This document shows positions 7,975 to 15,592 of a stretch of 24,936 nucleotides of DNA, one piece after another. How positions within the stretch are numbered: position 1 is the first letter of the stretch; every line of letters begins with the position of its first letter. The notes beneath the pieces are model-generated. The model saw only the letters and a list, made by a program, of their open reading frames with translations. It ran no database searches and was not told the DNA's origin. Origin of the DNA: Chloroflexota bacterium (GTDB taxonomy: Bacteria > Chloroflexota > Dehalococcoidia > JACQGW01); assembly GCA_016199325.1 (NCBI GenBank), contig JACQGW010000169.1:1-24936 (forward strand), in the 5' to 3' direction. The translations under genes were made by a program, and so were the position numbers.

Positions 7975-8103
7975 AGCTCCGCGCTACCTGGCGAGCCGCG
8001 CTGGCTGGTCGCCAGTCTTCATCTGGCCCGATTTCGGTCGTGGCTCAAGCATACCACAGTGACATGAGCGGGGCCTGAAGCCCAAAGGTGCACTGAGAGA
8101 CAG

Positions 8104-8265
8104 CGAACCGCCAAGACGCCAAGATCGCCAGGGCGAATGGTTTGCTGGCTTCGGGCCTGTGTTCTTGGCCATCGCAGGGATAGTCACGAACCGGCGCACA
8201 AACCACAAACTGGAGACCGAGAGCCGGAAAGCTCCATTTGGCGTCCCTGGCGTCTTGGCGGTTCG
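8104..8265. repeat. 162-bp element with inverted 17-bp ends
   Basis: Ends cgaaccgccaagacgcc (8104-8120) and its exact reverse complement (8249-8265) bound a 162-base segment in the gap 7975-8464. The ends are the dispersed 20-mer family (also at 1929 and 16697). No reading frame inside looks like a transposase, so it would be non-autonomous or merely two opposed repeat copies. I see no gene in the rest of this 490-base gap. Confidence 0.65.
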
Positions 8266-8464
8266 ACACCTCCGCAAGCCGCTGCGGTGGCAGCGCGGCA
8301 CGGCTCTTGCCCGATTTGCCGGATTCGGGTTTCTGACAGGCGGTCCGGCCGGCGCGGATGCCGAGCGCTGCTCAGAGCGATCGGTCTTCGGGTTGCCGGA
8401 GCGGCCCCAGATGCCATCCTGGACGTTCTGGAACATTCTGGTAAGGAAGGAGACAGAGCTCACC

Positions 8465-9013
8465 ATGACATCTTTGCCACGTACCGTGTACGGAGCGTTT
8501 CCTGATCGCACGCTCGCCGAGCGGGCGCTCGACGACTTCCGGTCCCACAACTTCCGCCGCGAGGACATCAGTTTCGTTACGGGCGCCCGGGAAGAGGATC
8601 TGCGCGAGGTTCGCGGGCTCGATACCCGCGCCGAGGAGGGAACCGGCTACGGCATCGCCGCCGGCGGTGCCCTGGGCGCCGTCCTCGGCTGGCTCGCCGG
8701 CGTCGGACTCGGCACGATTGCCATTCCGGGGCTGGGCGGGCTTCTCGTCGCCGGGCCACTGTTGACGGCGCTCAGCGGCCTGGCCCTCGGGAGCGCGGCC
8801 GGCGGGATCGTCGGCGCCCTCGTCGGTATAGGCATGCCGGAGGACGAGGCGCTGGCCGCCGAGCGCTACCTGCGTGACGGCCGACCGGTCGTCATCGTGC
8901 GGGCCGGCGACCGGGCCGACGAGGCGGTCAGTATCCTGGCCGCCCACGGCGCGCTGAACGTCCCCCCGCCCCCGGCAGGCTACCGCGCCCCTGCCGAGCA
9001 GCCGCGGCCGTAG
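8465..9013 (+). CDS. YflT-like stress protein with glycine-zipper membrane region
   Basis: A 182-residue protein. Residues ~6-50 (VYGAFPDRTLAERALDDFRS then FRREDISFVTG) resemble the general-stress-protein 17M/YflT-type domain. A Gly/Ala-rich hydrophobic region (about 57-122, GYGIAAGGALGAVLGWLAGV and following) would form a helical hairpin in the membrane. The C-terminal part contains GMPEDEALAAERYLRDGRPV followed by VVIVRAGDRADEAVSILAAH. The same order occurs in many uncharacterised stress proteins of Chloroflexota and Deinococcota. ATG 8465 has AAGGAAGGAG about 12 bases upstream, rather far but the only good site. No partner gene is adjacent. Function inferred only from family resemblance. 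Confidence 0.7.
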   Translation: MTSLPRTVYGAFPDRTLAERALDDFRSHNFRREDISFVTGAREEDLREVRGLDTRAEEGTGYGIAAGGALGAVLGWLAGVGLGTIAIPGLGGLLVAGPLLTALSGLALGSAAGGIVGALVGIGMPEDEALAAERYLRDGRPVVIVRAGDRADEAVSILAAHGALNVPPPPAGYRAPAEQPRP

Positions 9014-9310
9014 GAGTCGGGGGCCAGGGGTCGGGGGGACCGGCCCTCACCCCCGGCCCCTCTCCCGCCGGGCGGGAGAGGGGGGACGTTTGGACCGCGA
9101 CTGGGCGCGAAACGACATGAAGGCCGTGAAAGGGAGAGGGTGTGGTCGGTCGATGGCTATCCCCCGGTTCGTGCCTTTTCGCGCCGTTTCGCGGCTTTCG
9201 CGATCCAGACGGCCCCTCGCCTGCCGGGCGGGAGAGGGGAGGATGGGAACCGACATTCCTCACCCCCGAGCCCTGGTCCCCGACCCCTGACCCCTGACCC
9301 CCGACCCCTA
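9012..9310. repeat. G/C-tract heptad repeat element filling the gap
   Basis: The left side reads as 7-base units ggagtcg, ggggcca, ggggtcg. The right side (9283-9310) reads gacccct, gacccct, gacccc, gacccct, roughly complementary to the left. Inside are two copies of a ccgggcgggagagggg-type palindromic segment (about 9069-9084 and 9221-9238). The entire space between the YflT-like and LysM genes is repeat; no gene is seen. Confidence 0.65.
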
Positions 9311-10378
9311 CTGGTAGATGATCACGTTGGGCGACGGGTCCAGGCTGAGCGCCTCGGCCGGGGTCATGAGGCCGGTGTCCTGATCGAGGAAGAGCTTGAT
9401 GCCGGCGTACTCGACCAGCTCGTCGCGGACGTACCACTCGTAGTGCCGCGTCTTGATGCCCTGACCGCCGAAGCCGTCCATGTCGGTGACAAAGTCGACG
9501 CGTGCGCTGTCGCGGATCGCGCCCTTGTCGGTGATCATGCTGGCTGCGAATTGGTGGACGATCAGGATCTTGTTCGGCAGCCCGTTCGATTCGGCGATCT
9601 CGGTCAGGAAGTCGATGGCGTAGTTGATCTCGTCTGCGGTCATGTGGCCGAGCTGTACGCCGGGCTCTTGATCGCCCCACATGTTGAACTCGGGGTCGAG
9701 CGCCAGATGCACGGAGGAGCGGCTGAGCAGATCTCGCCAGGGCTCGAGCTCGGCCTCGACGGTGCTCCGGCCAGGCTGGACGTCGATGATCAGCAGCATG
9801 CCGTTGGCCTCGGCGAGCCGGGCGTACTCCTCGACGTCCTCGAGTGACGTTCGCGCCCGGTACAGCCCGTCGGCGCCGGGGCTCGCCTGCGCCACCGTGA
9901 CGATGAAGTGGATGGCCGGAATCACCGGCCTGCTCCCGGCGGCCTCGTACTGCGCCGCCCGACTCTTGAGCGTCGCGACGAGATCCTCCGGCGTGAGCTG
10001 GCCGAGGATGCCCATGAGCCCTGTAGACGGGTGGCCATAATAGGTCACGATCCGGTAGTCGGCCAGCAGCGAGTTTGCGCTCGCGGCCCGCGCGGTCTGC
10101 CGGGGTGCGCTGCTGTCGGAAGCCGTTGCCGTGGCGGCACCAGGGATGACCAGACGCTGGCCGACCAGGATCAGGTCGGCGTCGGTCAGGCCGTTCGCAG
10201 CAGCGATCTGAGCCGTCGATACCTGAAACCGGTTGGCGATGCGCCAGAGCGAGTCGCCGGGCTGGACGACGTAGGTCGCCTCGTCGGCGGCGACGGGCGA
10301 GAGGGCGCTCAAGGCGAGCGCGACGGGCAATGCACCCCGGGTGACGAAAACGGCAAGTCGCCTGAACAGAGGTCGCAT
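9308..10378 (-). CDS. Exported LysM-domain protein, unassigned C-terminal domain
   Basis: A 356-residue exported protein. Residues 1-31 form a signal peptide (FRRLAVFVTRGALPVALALS, cut after PVAA). Residues 36-79 are a LysM domain (YVVQPGDSLWRIANRFQVST...LVGQRLVIP) that should bind peptidoglycan. After a Ser/Thr/Ala linker, residues ~105-356 form one domain beginning RIVTYYGHPSTGLMGILGQL, with strands IPAIHFIVTVAQ, MLLIIDVQPG, VHLALDPEFNMW and KILIVHQF. The alternation suggests a (beta/alpha) barrel, but I cannot name the family; glycosidase-like is only a guess from the LysM partner and Asp/Glu at strand ends. ATG 10378 has GGAAGG eight bases upstream. The gene diverges from the VanW-type gene. 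Confidence 0.82.
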   Translation of the reverse strand: MRPLFRRLAVFVTRGALPVALALSALSPVAADEATYVVQPGDSLWRIANRFQVSTAQIAAANGLTDADLILVGQRLVIPGAATATASDSSAPRQTARAASANSLLADYRIVTYYGHPSTGLMGILGQLTPEDLVATLKSRAAQYEAAGSRPVIPAIHFIVTVAQASPGADGLYRARTSLEDVEEYARLAEANGMLLIIDVQPGRSTVEAELEPWRDLLSRSSVHLALDPEFNMWGDQEPGVQLGHMTADEINYAIDFLTEIAESNGLPNKILIVHQFAASMITDKGAIRDSARVDFVTDMDGFGGQGIKTRHYEWYVRDELVEYAGIKLFLDQDTGLMTPAEALSLDPSPNVIIYQ

Positions 10379-10416
10379 TGGAACACCTTCCAGGTGAACA
10401 TTCGGCAGTCGGCCGT

Positions 10417-10445
10417 TTCGCAGGAACCATGCCGTGTTGTATACT
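10417..10445 (+). promoter_or_regulatory. Promoter of the VanW-type gene
   Basis: TTCGCA (10417-10422), a 17-base spacer, TATACT (10440-10445). The leader would be about 60 bases. The palindrome gtatac here could also serve the divergent LysM gene. Next to the LysM start the minus-strand sequence cacct-gga-aggtg could fold over the ribosome binding site. Confidence 0.55.
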
Positions 10446-10511
10446 AGGCAGGCCGGGCGGCGGTGCAGGGTCGGAGCCACGACGCCCGGGTGAGCCGGTC
10501 GGGGAGGATCT

Positions 10512-11933
10512 GTGATTACACGCCGCACGTTTCTGAACCATGCCATCAAGACGGTCATCCTGCTCCCGATGGGGCTTCAGGGGATTGCTGCCTGCACAGC
10601 CGGGGGACCGCAGCCTCCTACCGCACCACCGTCGGCACAGCCCCCGGCGGCATCGGCCCAGCCGGCGTCGGCCCCGGTGGTCGCGCCGACCGCGACGAGC
10701 GCGCCGGTTGTGCTTCAGCCGACGCGACCGGCTGCGCCTACCCCAAACTCCCCGGCGGCGCCCCAGCCGACCGCTGGGAGCTCTCAGCCCATCGCTCCGA
10801 CGGCTTCGCCTGTTGTCGCAGCCTCGCCGGCCCCCGAGGCTGCTCGGGCGACCCCGACGGCGACGGCCATTCCCTACGATGCCAAACGCATCAAGGATGT
10901 GCTGGGCAAGGGACAGACCTCGTACGCGGGCTCGATTCCGGAGCGCGCCCACAACGTCGAGCTGGCGACGAACCGGTTGAAGGGCAAGCTCGTGGCGCCG
11001 GGCGCCCTGTTCTCTTTCAACGGTATGCTGGGCCCGACGACGCTGGACGCCGGTTTCAAGATCGGATACGGCATCACGCTGAACGGCGATCGCCCCGAGA
11101 CTGTCCCCTCCGTCGGCGGCGGAATCTGCCAGGTGGCGACGACGCTGTTCCACGCGGTCTACTGGGCCGGACTCACGCTCGTCGAGCACAACTATCACCT
11201 CTACTGGATCGATCGGTATGGCCAACCGCCCAGCGGCCGGGTCGGCCTCGACGCGACGGTCGACGATCCGTACGTCGACTTCAGGTTCCGCAACACGACG
11301 GGTGACTGGCTGCGGGTCGAATCGTGGATCGAGGGGAACAGCATCGGGTTCGGCGTCTACGGCGTCCAGACTGGCTGGGACGTGAAGGTGAGTGAGCCCG
11401 TCGTAAAGGACGTGGTCAAAACGGTCCAGGATCCCGTCCGCCAGGAGGACCCGACGATGCCGGCCGGGAAGGAGCTGTGGGTCGAGCACGCCGAGGACGG
11501 CTTCACCGTCTCGCTGCGCCGCCAGGTGTTCAAAGAGGGCAAGATCCTGGACGACTATCCGCTGACGCGCAAGTACCTCCCGTCACGAAACGTGCTCCTG
11601 GTCGGGACCAGAGGCGCCAGCCCCACCTCGACGGTCACCCCCGCGGTGCCGCCCACGCCCACCCCGGCGCCGACCGCTGCACCGGAAAACTACCGCCTGG
11701 GCGATGGCAAAGTGCGCGTGCCCTCACTGGTGGGCATGCCCGAGCGGCAGGCCAAGGCGCTGATCGAAGCCATCGGTCTGGCCAACGCCCACACGAACTT
11801 CCAGGGCAAAGAGCAGGTGCCGGAGGCGATTCTCAAGACTGTGCCCGTCGGGGCGGTCCTCAGCCAGAACCCCCAGCCCGGCCAGATCGTCTTCGAGCGG
11901 TCGATGGTCTACCTCGCCGTCCGCAAGGAGTGA
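10512..11933 (+). CDS. VanW-domain lipoprotein with C-terminal PASTA domain
   Basis: A 473-residue envelope protein. The N-terminus MITRRTFLNHAIKTVILL carries a twin-arginine motif (Arg4-Arg5), and GIAAC places a lipobox Cys at 28, so it is probably a Tat-exported lipoprotein. Residues ~30-120 are a Pro/Ala/Thr-rich spacer. A VanW domain spans ~150-290, with FSFNGMLGPTT, VPSVGGGICQVATTLF and LVEHNYHLYWIDRYGQPP. A beta-rich segment and second Pro/Thr linker follow. Residues ~403-473 form a PASTA domain (VPSLVGMPERQAKALIEAIG, then SQNPQPGQIV), a fold that binds peptidoglycan or beta-lactam-like ligands. GTG 10512 follows GGGGAGG. The role is probably cell-wall related together with the divergent LysM protein; the VanW domain itself has no established activity. 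Confidence 0.9.
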   Translation: MITRRTFLNHAIKTVILLPMGLQGIAACTAGGPQPPTAPPSAQPPAASAQPASAPVVAPTATSAPVVLQPTRPAAPTPNSPAAPQPTAGSSQPIAPTASPVVAASPAPEAARATPTATAIPYDAKRIKDVLGKGQTSYAGSIPERAHNVELATNRLKGKLVAPGALFSFNGMLGPTTLDAGFKIGYGITLNGDRPETVPSVGGGICQVATTLFHAVYWAGLTLVEHNYHLYWIDRYGQPPSGRVGLDATVDDPYVDFRFRNTTGDWLRVESWIEGNSIGFGVYGVQTGWDVKVSEPVVKDVVKTVQDPVRQEDPTMPAGKELWVEHAEDGFTVSLRRQVFKEGKILDDYPLTRKYLPSRNVLLVGTRGASPTSTVTPAVPPTPTPAPTAAPENYRLGDGKVRVPSLVGMPERQAKALIEAIGLANAHTNFQGKEQVPEAILKTVPVGAVLSQNPQPGQIVFERSMVYLAVRKE

Positions 11934-11942
11934 ACGGGTCGA

Positions 11943-12008
11943 GGTTTCTGGTTTCTGGTTTGGGGTTGCGCCGGTACTCCTCGAACCAGAAACCACAAAC
12001 CGGAAACC
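11943..12008. repeat. Heptamer hairpin between convergent genes
   Basis: ggtttct/ggtttct/ggtttgg units (from 11943) face aaccagaaacc (11984-11994) and accggaaaccc, forming a stem of at least 11 bp. It lies between the convergent VanW-type and DUF192 genes and could terminate both, although there is no T-run. Confidence 0.6.
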
Positions 12009-12037
12009 CGTCCTGTCTGCGGTTTCGTCAGGCCCCG

Positions 12038-12424
12038 CTAGCGGGTTCCACCGTCCACCGCGGCGAGCTCGTCGCCCACCTGGGTGCCGGTCCGCTCGAC
12101 GGTACCCGCCGGTAGCTCCAGCACGCTGTGAGCGCGGAAGACGATCCGGCTGAGCCGGTAAGGCGGCATCGCCCGGATGAGGTGAACGACTCGAAACTGC
12201 CGGTCGAGAAAAACGGCGTCGAAGCGAAACCGCATGAACGCGCTGTGGATCGAATTGCAGGGAACGATGAGTAGCCCCGCATCCTCCGGCAGCCCGGCCC
12301 GCCCCATCAGCCCGACGAAGCGGTCCAGGAACGACCGGGCGACGGCACAGTGCGCGGCAAGCACGGCGCCGCGGGTGCGGTTGGCGATAGCGATGGATCG
12401 CGATCCAGGGGGCAGTGGCTCCAT
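12038..12424 (-). CDS. DUF192 family protein
   Basis: A 128-residue protein of the DUF192 family, small beta-barrel proteins with no settled function. The signature runs from VARSFLDRFVGLMGRAGLPE (about 28-47) through GLLIVPCNSIHSAFMRFRFD to VFLDRQFRVVHLIRAMPP and ends at SVLELPAGTVERTGTQVGD, in the usual order and length. Many relatives have a signal peptide; this one does not, so it appears cytoplasmic. The frame extends up to TTG 12460, but that TTG is part of a TTGACA that could be the -35 box, so ATG 12424 is chosen. With CACACT as the -10 (18-base spacer), transcription would start at or next to this ATG, so the message may be leaderless (inference). Confidence 0.85.
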   Translation of the reverse strand: MEPLPPGSRSIAIANRTRGAVLAAHCAVARSFLDRFVGLMGRAGLPEDAGLLIVPCNSIHSAFMRFRFDAVFLDRQFRVVHLIRAMPPYRLSRIVFRAHSVLELPAGTVERTGTQVGDELAAVDGGTR

Positions 12425-12463
12425 ATCATCAGTGTGACCCAGCTCCCTGGTCGTTGTCAAGAA

Positions 12464-12572
12464 AGCCGTCAGCGGTCAGCGGTCAGCTTCCGGCGAATTC
12501 GCTGCTGTCGGGCTTCCCGGATCGTTGCTCTGCTGACCGCCGACTGCTGACCGCCGACTGCTGACCGCTAAC
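12464..12572. repeat. Heptamer array with inverted partner
   Basis: Left block 12464-12491: agccgtc, agcggtc, agcggtc, agcttcc. Right block 12531-12572: three copies of a 14-mer tgctgaccgccgac (two heptamers), the last one altered. The two blocks are reverse-complementary in theme (agcggtc against gctgacc). The related locus is 503-605. Confidence 0.75.
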
Positions 12573-12588
12573 GTTGGGGCTACGTCGC

Positions 12589-12617
12589 TTGAAGGATGGT
12601 CGCCATCGCGGTACACT
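12589..12617 (+). promoter_or_regulatory. Promoter of the flavodoxin-like gene
   Basis: TTGAAG (12589-12594), a 17-base spacer, TACACT (12612-12617). The start would be near 12624, giving a leader of about 58 bases before ATG 12682. Confidence 0.55.
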
Positions 12618-12681
12618 GCGGCCCGAGGGTGCCGCCGGTCGGCTGGGAACGACGGCGCGCCGATTGACGTAGGAGGAAGAC

Positions 12682-13194
12682 ATGTCAGACCGCAGCCCGG
12701 AGATCCTGATCGTCTACACCACGAAGCGAGGGCGCACCGGGGCCATGGTGGAACCGGTTCGGGCCGGCATCGAGGCCGAAGGCGTCGCGGTGACGGTTCG
12801 AACGGTCGAGGAGGTCACCTGGGACGAAATGAAGGCTGCCGGCGGGATCATCATCGGCAATCCCACTCGGTTCGGCGGCGTCGACTGGCAGCTCAAGCGC
12901 CTCTTCGACGAGGTCACCATCCAGGGCTATCCCGGGCCGCTGTTTGGGAAGGTCGGCGGCGTCTTTGGCGCCGGCACCCGCCCCGGCGGCGGTGCCGAGC
13001 TCGCCCTGATGAGCACGGTCCACGTCCTGCTGAACCACGGCATGATCATCCAGGGCAACCCCGGCGCCGGCCAGTACGGGCCCATCGCCCTGCGTGACTC
13101 GAACTGGGAAGAGGTCGAGGACCGCTGTCGCCGATGGGGGAAACTATGGGCCGGGCTCGTCCGGCGCCTGGCCGCGGCTGCCGTGCCCGTCTAG
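12682..13194 (+). CDS. Flavodoxin-like / WrbA-like flavoprotein
   Basis: A 170-residue protein with the flavodoxin fold, probably FMN-binding and acting as a quinone or other oxidoreductase in the cytoplasm. The first strand and phosphate loop read ILIVYTTKRGRTGAMVEPVR (residues 8-27), the place of the family's (S/T)xxGxT loop. IIIGNPTRFGGVDWQLKRLFD (about 56-76) matches the WrbA-type gSPTRFG loop, and GVFGAGTRPGGGAELAL (about 94-110) its third FMN-contacting loop. It is slightly shorter than WrbA (~200) and lacks the usual N-terminal Ala-Lys-Val start. ATG 12682 has AGGAGGAAG upstream. Its last 51 bases overlap the 3' end of the convergent HAD gene. No redox partner gene is adjacent. Confidence 0.85.
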   Translation: MSDRSPEILIVYTTKRGRTGAMVEPVRAGIEAEGVAVTVRTVEEVTWDEMKAAGGIIIGNPTRFGGVDWQLKRLFDEVTIQGYPGPLFGKVGGVFGAGTRPGGGAELALMSTVHVLLNHGMIIQGNPGAGQYGPIALRDSNWEEVEDRCRRWGKLWAGLVRRLAAAAVPV

Positions 13195-13863
13195 CGGCTT
13201 CCGTCCGTCGAGCAACGGCAGGACTTCGACCAGGCTCTCGATAATTGCGTGAGCGCAGGGAAAGTCCGCGGCGGTAAAGAGCTCCTGGCTCGGGACAGCA
13301 TAGCACGTCATGTCGGCGGCGAGGGCTGCCGCGACGCCGGTCGGGCTGTCTTCCAGCACGAGGCACTCGACCGGCGAGACGTCCAGGGCGGTCGCCGCGG
13401 CCAGAAAGACGTCGGGCGCCGGTTTGCCGCGGGGAACCTCGTCCCCCGAACAGAGTACGCCAAAGAGCCGATCCCAGCCGCAGAGCGCCACCACCGTCTC
13501 GATGATCTCACGAGGAGAGCTGGACGCGATCGCCAGACGGTGCGAGGGCGCCACGGCCGCCACCAGATCGTGAGCGCCGGGACGGAGCGGGACCCCCTGG
13601 CGGTAGAGCTGCAACACGTCGGCGATGAGCTCGCCCGTCAGCGCGGCCGTGTCGCCGGTCAGGCGGTAGTGCTGCTGTATGGTGCGCATGGCATCCGCCG
13701 GGCGGCGCCCCATCATGCGCCGGAAGAGCTCCGGATCCCACGAGAGCCCCCGCCTGCGCAGCAGGGTCCGCTGCGCCTCCGCCCAGAGCGGCTCCGAGTC
13801 GACCAGGAGCCCGTCCATGTCGAAGATAATCGCCTTGAATCGCCGGTGCGCTTTGGTGGGCAT
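13144..13863 (-). CDS. HAD-superfamily (subfamily IA) phosphatase
   Basis: A 239-residue hydrolase, probably acting on a sugar phosphate or similar small phosphoester (beta-phosphoglucomutase/phosphoglycolate-phosphatase type). Motif I is IIFDMDGLLVDSEPLW with the nucleophile Asp15 and acid Asp17. Motif II is LAIASSSPREI (Ser115). Motif III is Lys147 in PRGKPAPDVFL. Motif IV is LVLEDSPTGVAAA with Glu171-Asp172. All catalytic positions are present and a helical cap lies between ~20 and 95. The protein ends in an unrelated polar tail, and its last 51 bases overlap the opposite-strand flavodoxin gene. ATG 13863 has AGGAAAC about ten bases upstream. Substrate cannot be assigned from sequence. Confidence 0.9.
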   Translation of the reverse strand: MPTKAHRRFKAIIFDMDGLLVDSEPLWAEAQRTLLRRRGLSWDPELFRRMMGRRPADAMRTIQQHYRLTGDTAALTGELIADVLQLYRQGVPLRPGAHDLVAAVAPSHRLAIASSSPREIIETVVALCGWDRLFGVLCSGDEVPRGKPAPDVFLAAATALDVSPVECLVLEDSPTGVAAALAADMTCYAVPSQELFTAADFPCAHAIIESLVEVLPLLDGRKPLDGHGSRGQAPDEPGP

Positions 13864-13941
13864 GCGTGTTCCGTTTCCTGTTCATCGTCCCGGGCCCCGC
13901 CTTCGCCGTGTTCGAAGGCGCGAAGCCAGACGTCACCCGCC

Positions 13942-14023
13942 GTCATGCTGAGCCGCAGCGAAGCATCTCCGCGGGCCGAACGGGCGTCCTCCGCGGAGAT
14001 GCTTCGCTGCGGCTCAGCATGAC
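13942..14023. repeat. Dispersed 82-bp palindromic element
   Basis: Arms 13942-13974 and 13991-14023 are perfect reverse complements over 33 bases (start gtcatgctgagccgcagcg) around a 16-base loop. It matches the element at 2092-2172 and the half-copies at 2041 and 24139. It occupies the centre of the gap 13864-14352, which otherwise holds only the promoter and leader of the next gene. Confidence 0.9.
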
Positions 14024-14205
14024 AGGCGAGAGCCCGCTACCCTCTCATCGCTGTGGGACGCGCCGGACACACAACCGGCAGCGGAAGAGACGGCCCGAGA
14101 GTCGTTCCCGCCGGAGTATACCGGGTGGGGGAAGGGGTAGGCAAACGACTGCGTGGTCCGCGTGCGCGAGGGCCAGAGGCACCCCGAAAAGCGCGCGGGG
14201 GGGCG

Positions 14206-14234
14206 TGGCATTGACAGCCCTCGCGATGTATAAT
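14206..14234 (+). promoter_or_regulatory. Probable promoter of the carbon-metabolism cluster
   Basis: A perfect TATAAT lies at 14229-14234. The 17-base spacing points to a weak TGGCAT -35 (14206-14211). A perfect TTGACA at 14211-14216 is only 12 bases from the -10, too close for ordinary use. The leader to GTG 14353 is about 110 bases and contains a ggcaag...cttgcc stem near 14262-14283. Confidence 0.4.
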
Positions 14235-14352
14235 TCCCCGGCAGAAAGAGCCTGAGGCGTGCGGCAAGTTCACGCGTCTTGCCTGGTTCCCGTCGGGCCC
14301 GACTGCTGGCGGCGTCACACAACTGTGAGCTCTCAGGAGCAGGAGGTGCCCT

Positions 14353-15579
14353 GTGCCGCGTATCTACTTCATCGACGTCACCAATCGTGATGGCGTCCAG
14401 ACCGCTCGCATCGCGCTGTCGAAGCTTCAGAAGACGATGGTCAACGTCTACCTGGGCGAGCTTGGCATCCACCAGAGCGAATGTGGCTTCCCGTTCACGC
14501 GCCACGAGCAGCACTACATCACGGGCAACGTCGAGCTTCAGCAACTGGGTGCCATGGGGAGCCTCGTCTTGAGCGGGTGGTGCCGGGCGATCCCGAAGGA
14601 CGTCCAGGCATCGCTCCCCACCGGCATTCGGGACTTCAACCTTTCGATCTCCACCTCCGACCAGATGATCGCCCACAAGTTCCGCGGGAAGCTCGACCGC
14701 CAGGCGATCATCCGCGAGATGGTCGAGGCCGTCCACACGGCGCGCGCGGCCGGCGCCCGGACCATCGGCGTCAACGCCGAGGATGCCTCGCGTACGGACA
14801 TGGGCTACCTGATCGAGTTCGCGCAGGCGGGTCGGGAGGCCGGGGCAAACCGGATTCGGTATTGCGACACGCTGGGCACCGACAGCCCGATCAGCATCCA
14901 TCGCCGCGTCAAGCAGTTGGGCGAGAGCGTCGGGCTTCCGGTGGAGCTGCACTGCCACAACGATCTCGGCATGGCGGTGGCGAACTCGGTAATGGGGGCG
15001 CAGGGAGCGATGGAGGCCGGCGTGGACGCGTGGATCAACGCGACGGTCAACGGGATCGGCGAGCGGGCCGGCAACGCCGACCTCCTGTCCTGCATCCTGG
15101 CCGTCAAGTACGCCGGCGACCTGCGCGACTACTGCGAGATCGCCGACAACCTCGATCTGACGGCGGCCTACCGGCTGGCGCAGTACACGAGCTACGCGCT
15201 CGGCATCCCGATCCCGATCAATCAGCCCGGCGTGGGCGCCAACGTCTTTGCACATGAGTCGGGCATCCACGCCGACGGTGTGCTGAAGGACCGCCACAAC
15301 TACGAGCTGTTCGACTACGAGGTGCTCGGTCGAGGCGAGCCCCGCTGCGAGCCGACGGGGCGCGTCGTCACGACCGGCGAGTACGGCGGTGTTGCCGGAA
15401 TGAAGCACGTGTACCAGGGGCTTGGCATCACCTTCCCGACGGACGCCGAGGCGCACCGCATCCTCGAGCTAGTCCAGTACGCCAACGCCCAGACACAACT
15501 GCCGCTGACCGACGGAGAGCTCCGCCTGATCGCCAACTACCCGGAGCAGGTCCGCAAGATTCTGACGGTCAACCCCTGA
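14353..15579 (+). CDS. Homocitrate / Re-citrate synthase-type acyltransferase
   Basis: A 408-residue enzyme of the isopropylmalate/homocitrate synthase family, which condenses an acyl-CoA with a 2-oxoacid. The entry motif is IDVTNRDGVQTARI (Arg12, metal ligand Asp13). The metal-binding strand is VELHCHNDLGMAVAN (His200, His202), followed by GIGERAGNADLL. The C-terminal subdomain carries FAHESGIHADGVLKD. The long regulatory domain of classical leucine-pathway LeuA is absent, as in homocitrate synthases and in Re-citrate synthase. The neighbours are isocitrate and malate dehydrogenases and succinate dehydrogenase, with no aconitase or lysine/leucine genes, so oxaloacetate may be the acceptor (inference; homocitrate or citramalate synthase remain possible). 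GTG 14353 follows AGGAGG by six bases. First gene of the cluster, 13 bases from the next. Confidence 0.85.
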   Translation: MPRIYFIDVTNRDGVQTARIALSKLQKTMVNVYLGELGIHQSECGFPFTRHEQHYITGNVELQQLGAMGSLVLSGWCRAIPKDVQASLPTGIRDFNLSISTSDQMIAHKFRGKLDRQAIIREMVEAVHTARAAGARTIGVNAEDASRTDMGYLIEFAQAGREAGANRIRYCDTLGTDSPISIHRRVKQLGESVGLPVELHCHNDLGMAVANSVMGAQGAMEAGVDAWINATVNGIGERAGNADLLSCILAVKYAGDLRDYCEIADNLDLTAAYRLAQYTSYALGIPIPINQPGVGANVFAHESGIHADGVLKDRHNYELFDYEVLGRGEPRCEPTGRVVTTGEYGGVAGMKHVYQGLGITFPTDAEAHRILELVQYANAQTQLPLTDGELRLIANYPEQVRKILTVNP

Positions 15580-15592
15580 GAGTGAGGAGAGC

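Noticed and set aside
8104..8265. Insertion sequence
   Set aside because: It has inverted ends but no transposase frame and no clear target-site duplication.
8928..11489. 853-residue minus-strand frame across the LysM and VanW genes
   Set aside because: It is antisense to the VanW gene and out of frame with the LysM gene; no recognisable domain.
14211..14234. TTGACA/TATAAT pair as one perfect promoter
   Set aside because: The two boxes are only 12 bases apart, too short for a normal sigma70 promoter. The -10 is kept, but this -35 pairing is not.
14241..14352. Riboswitch or T-box in the cluster leader
   Set aside because: I see one short stem but none of the conserved elements of a T-box, TPP or leucine-type leader.
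14014..15456. 480-residue minus-strand frame opposite the synthase gene
   Set aside because: Shadow of the plus-strand enzyme; its upstream part is only repeat and promoter DNA.
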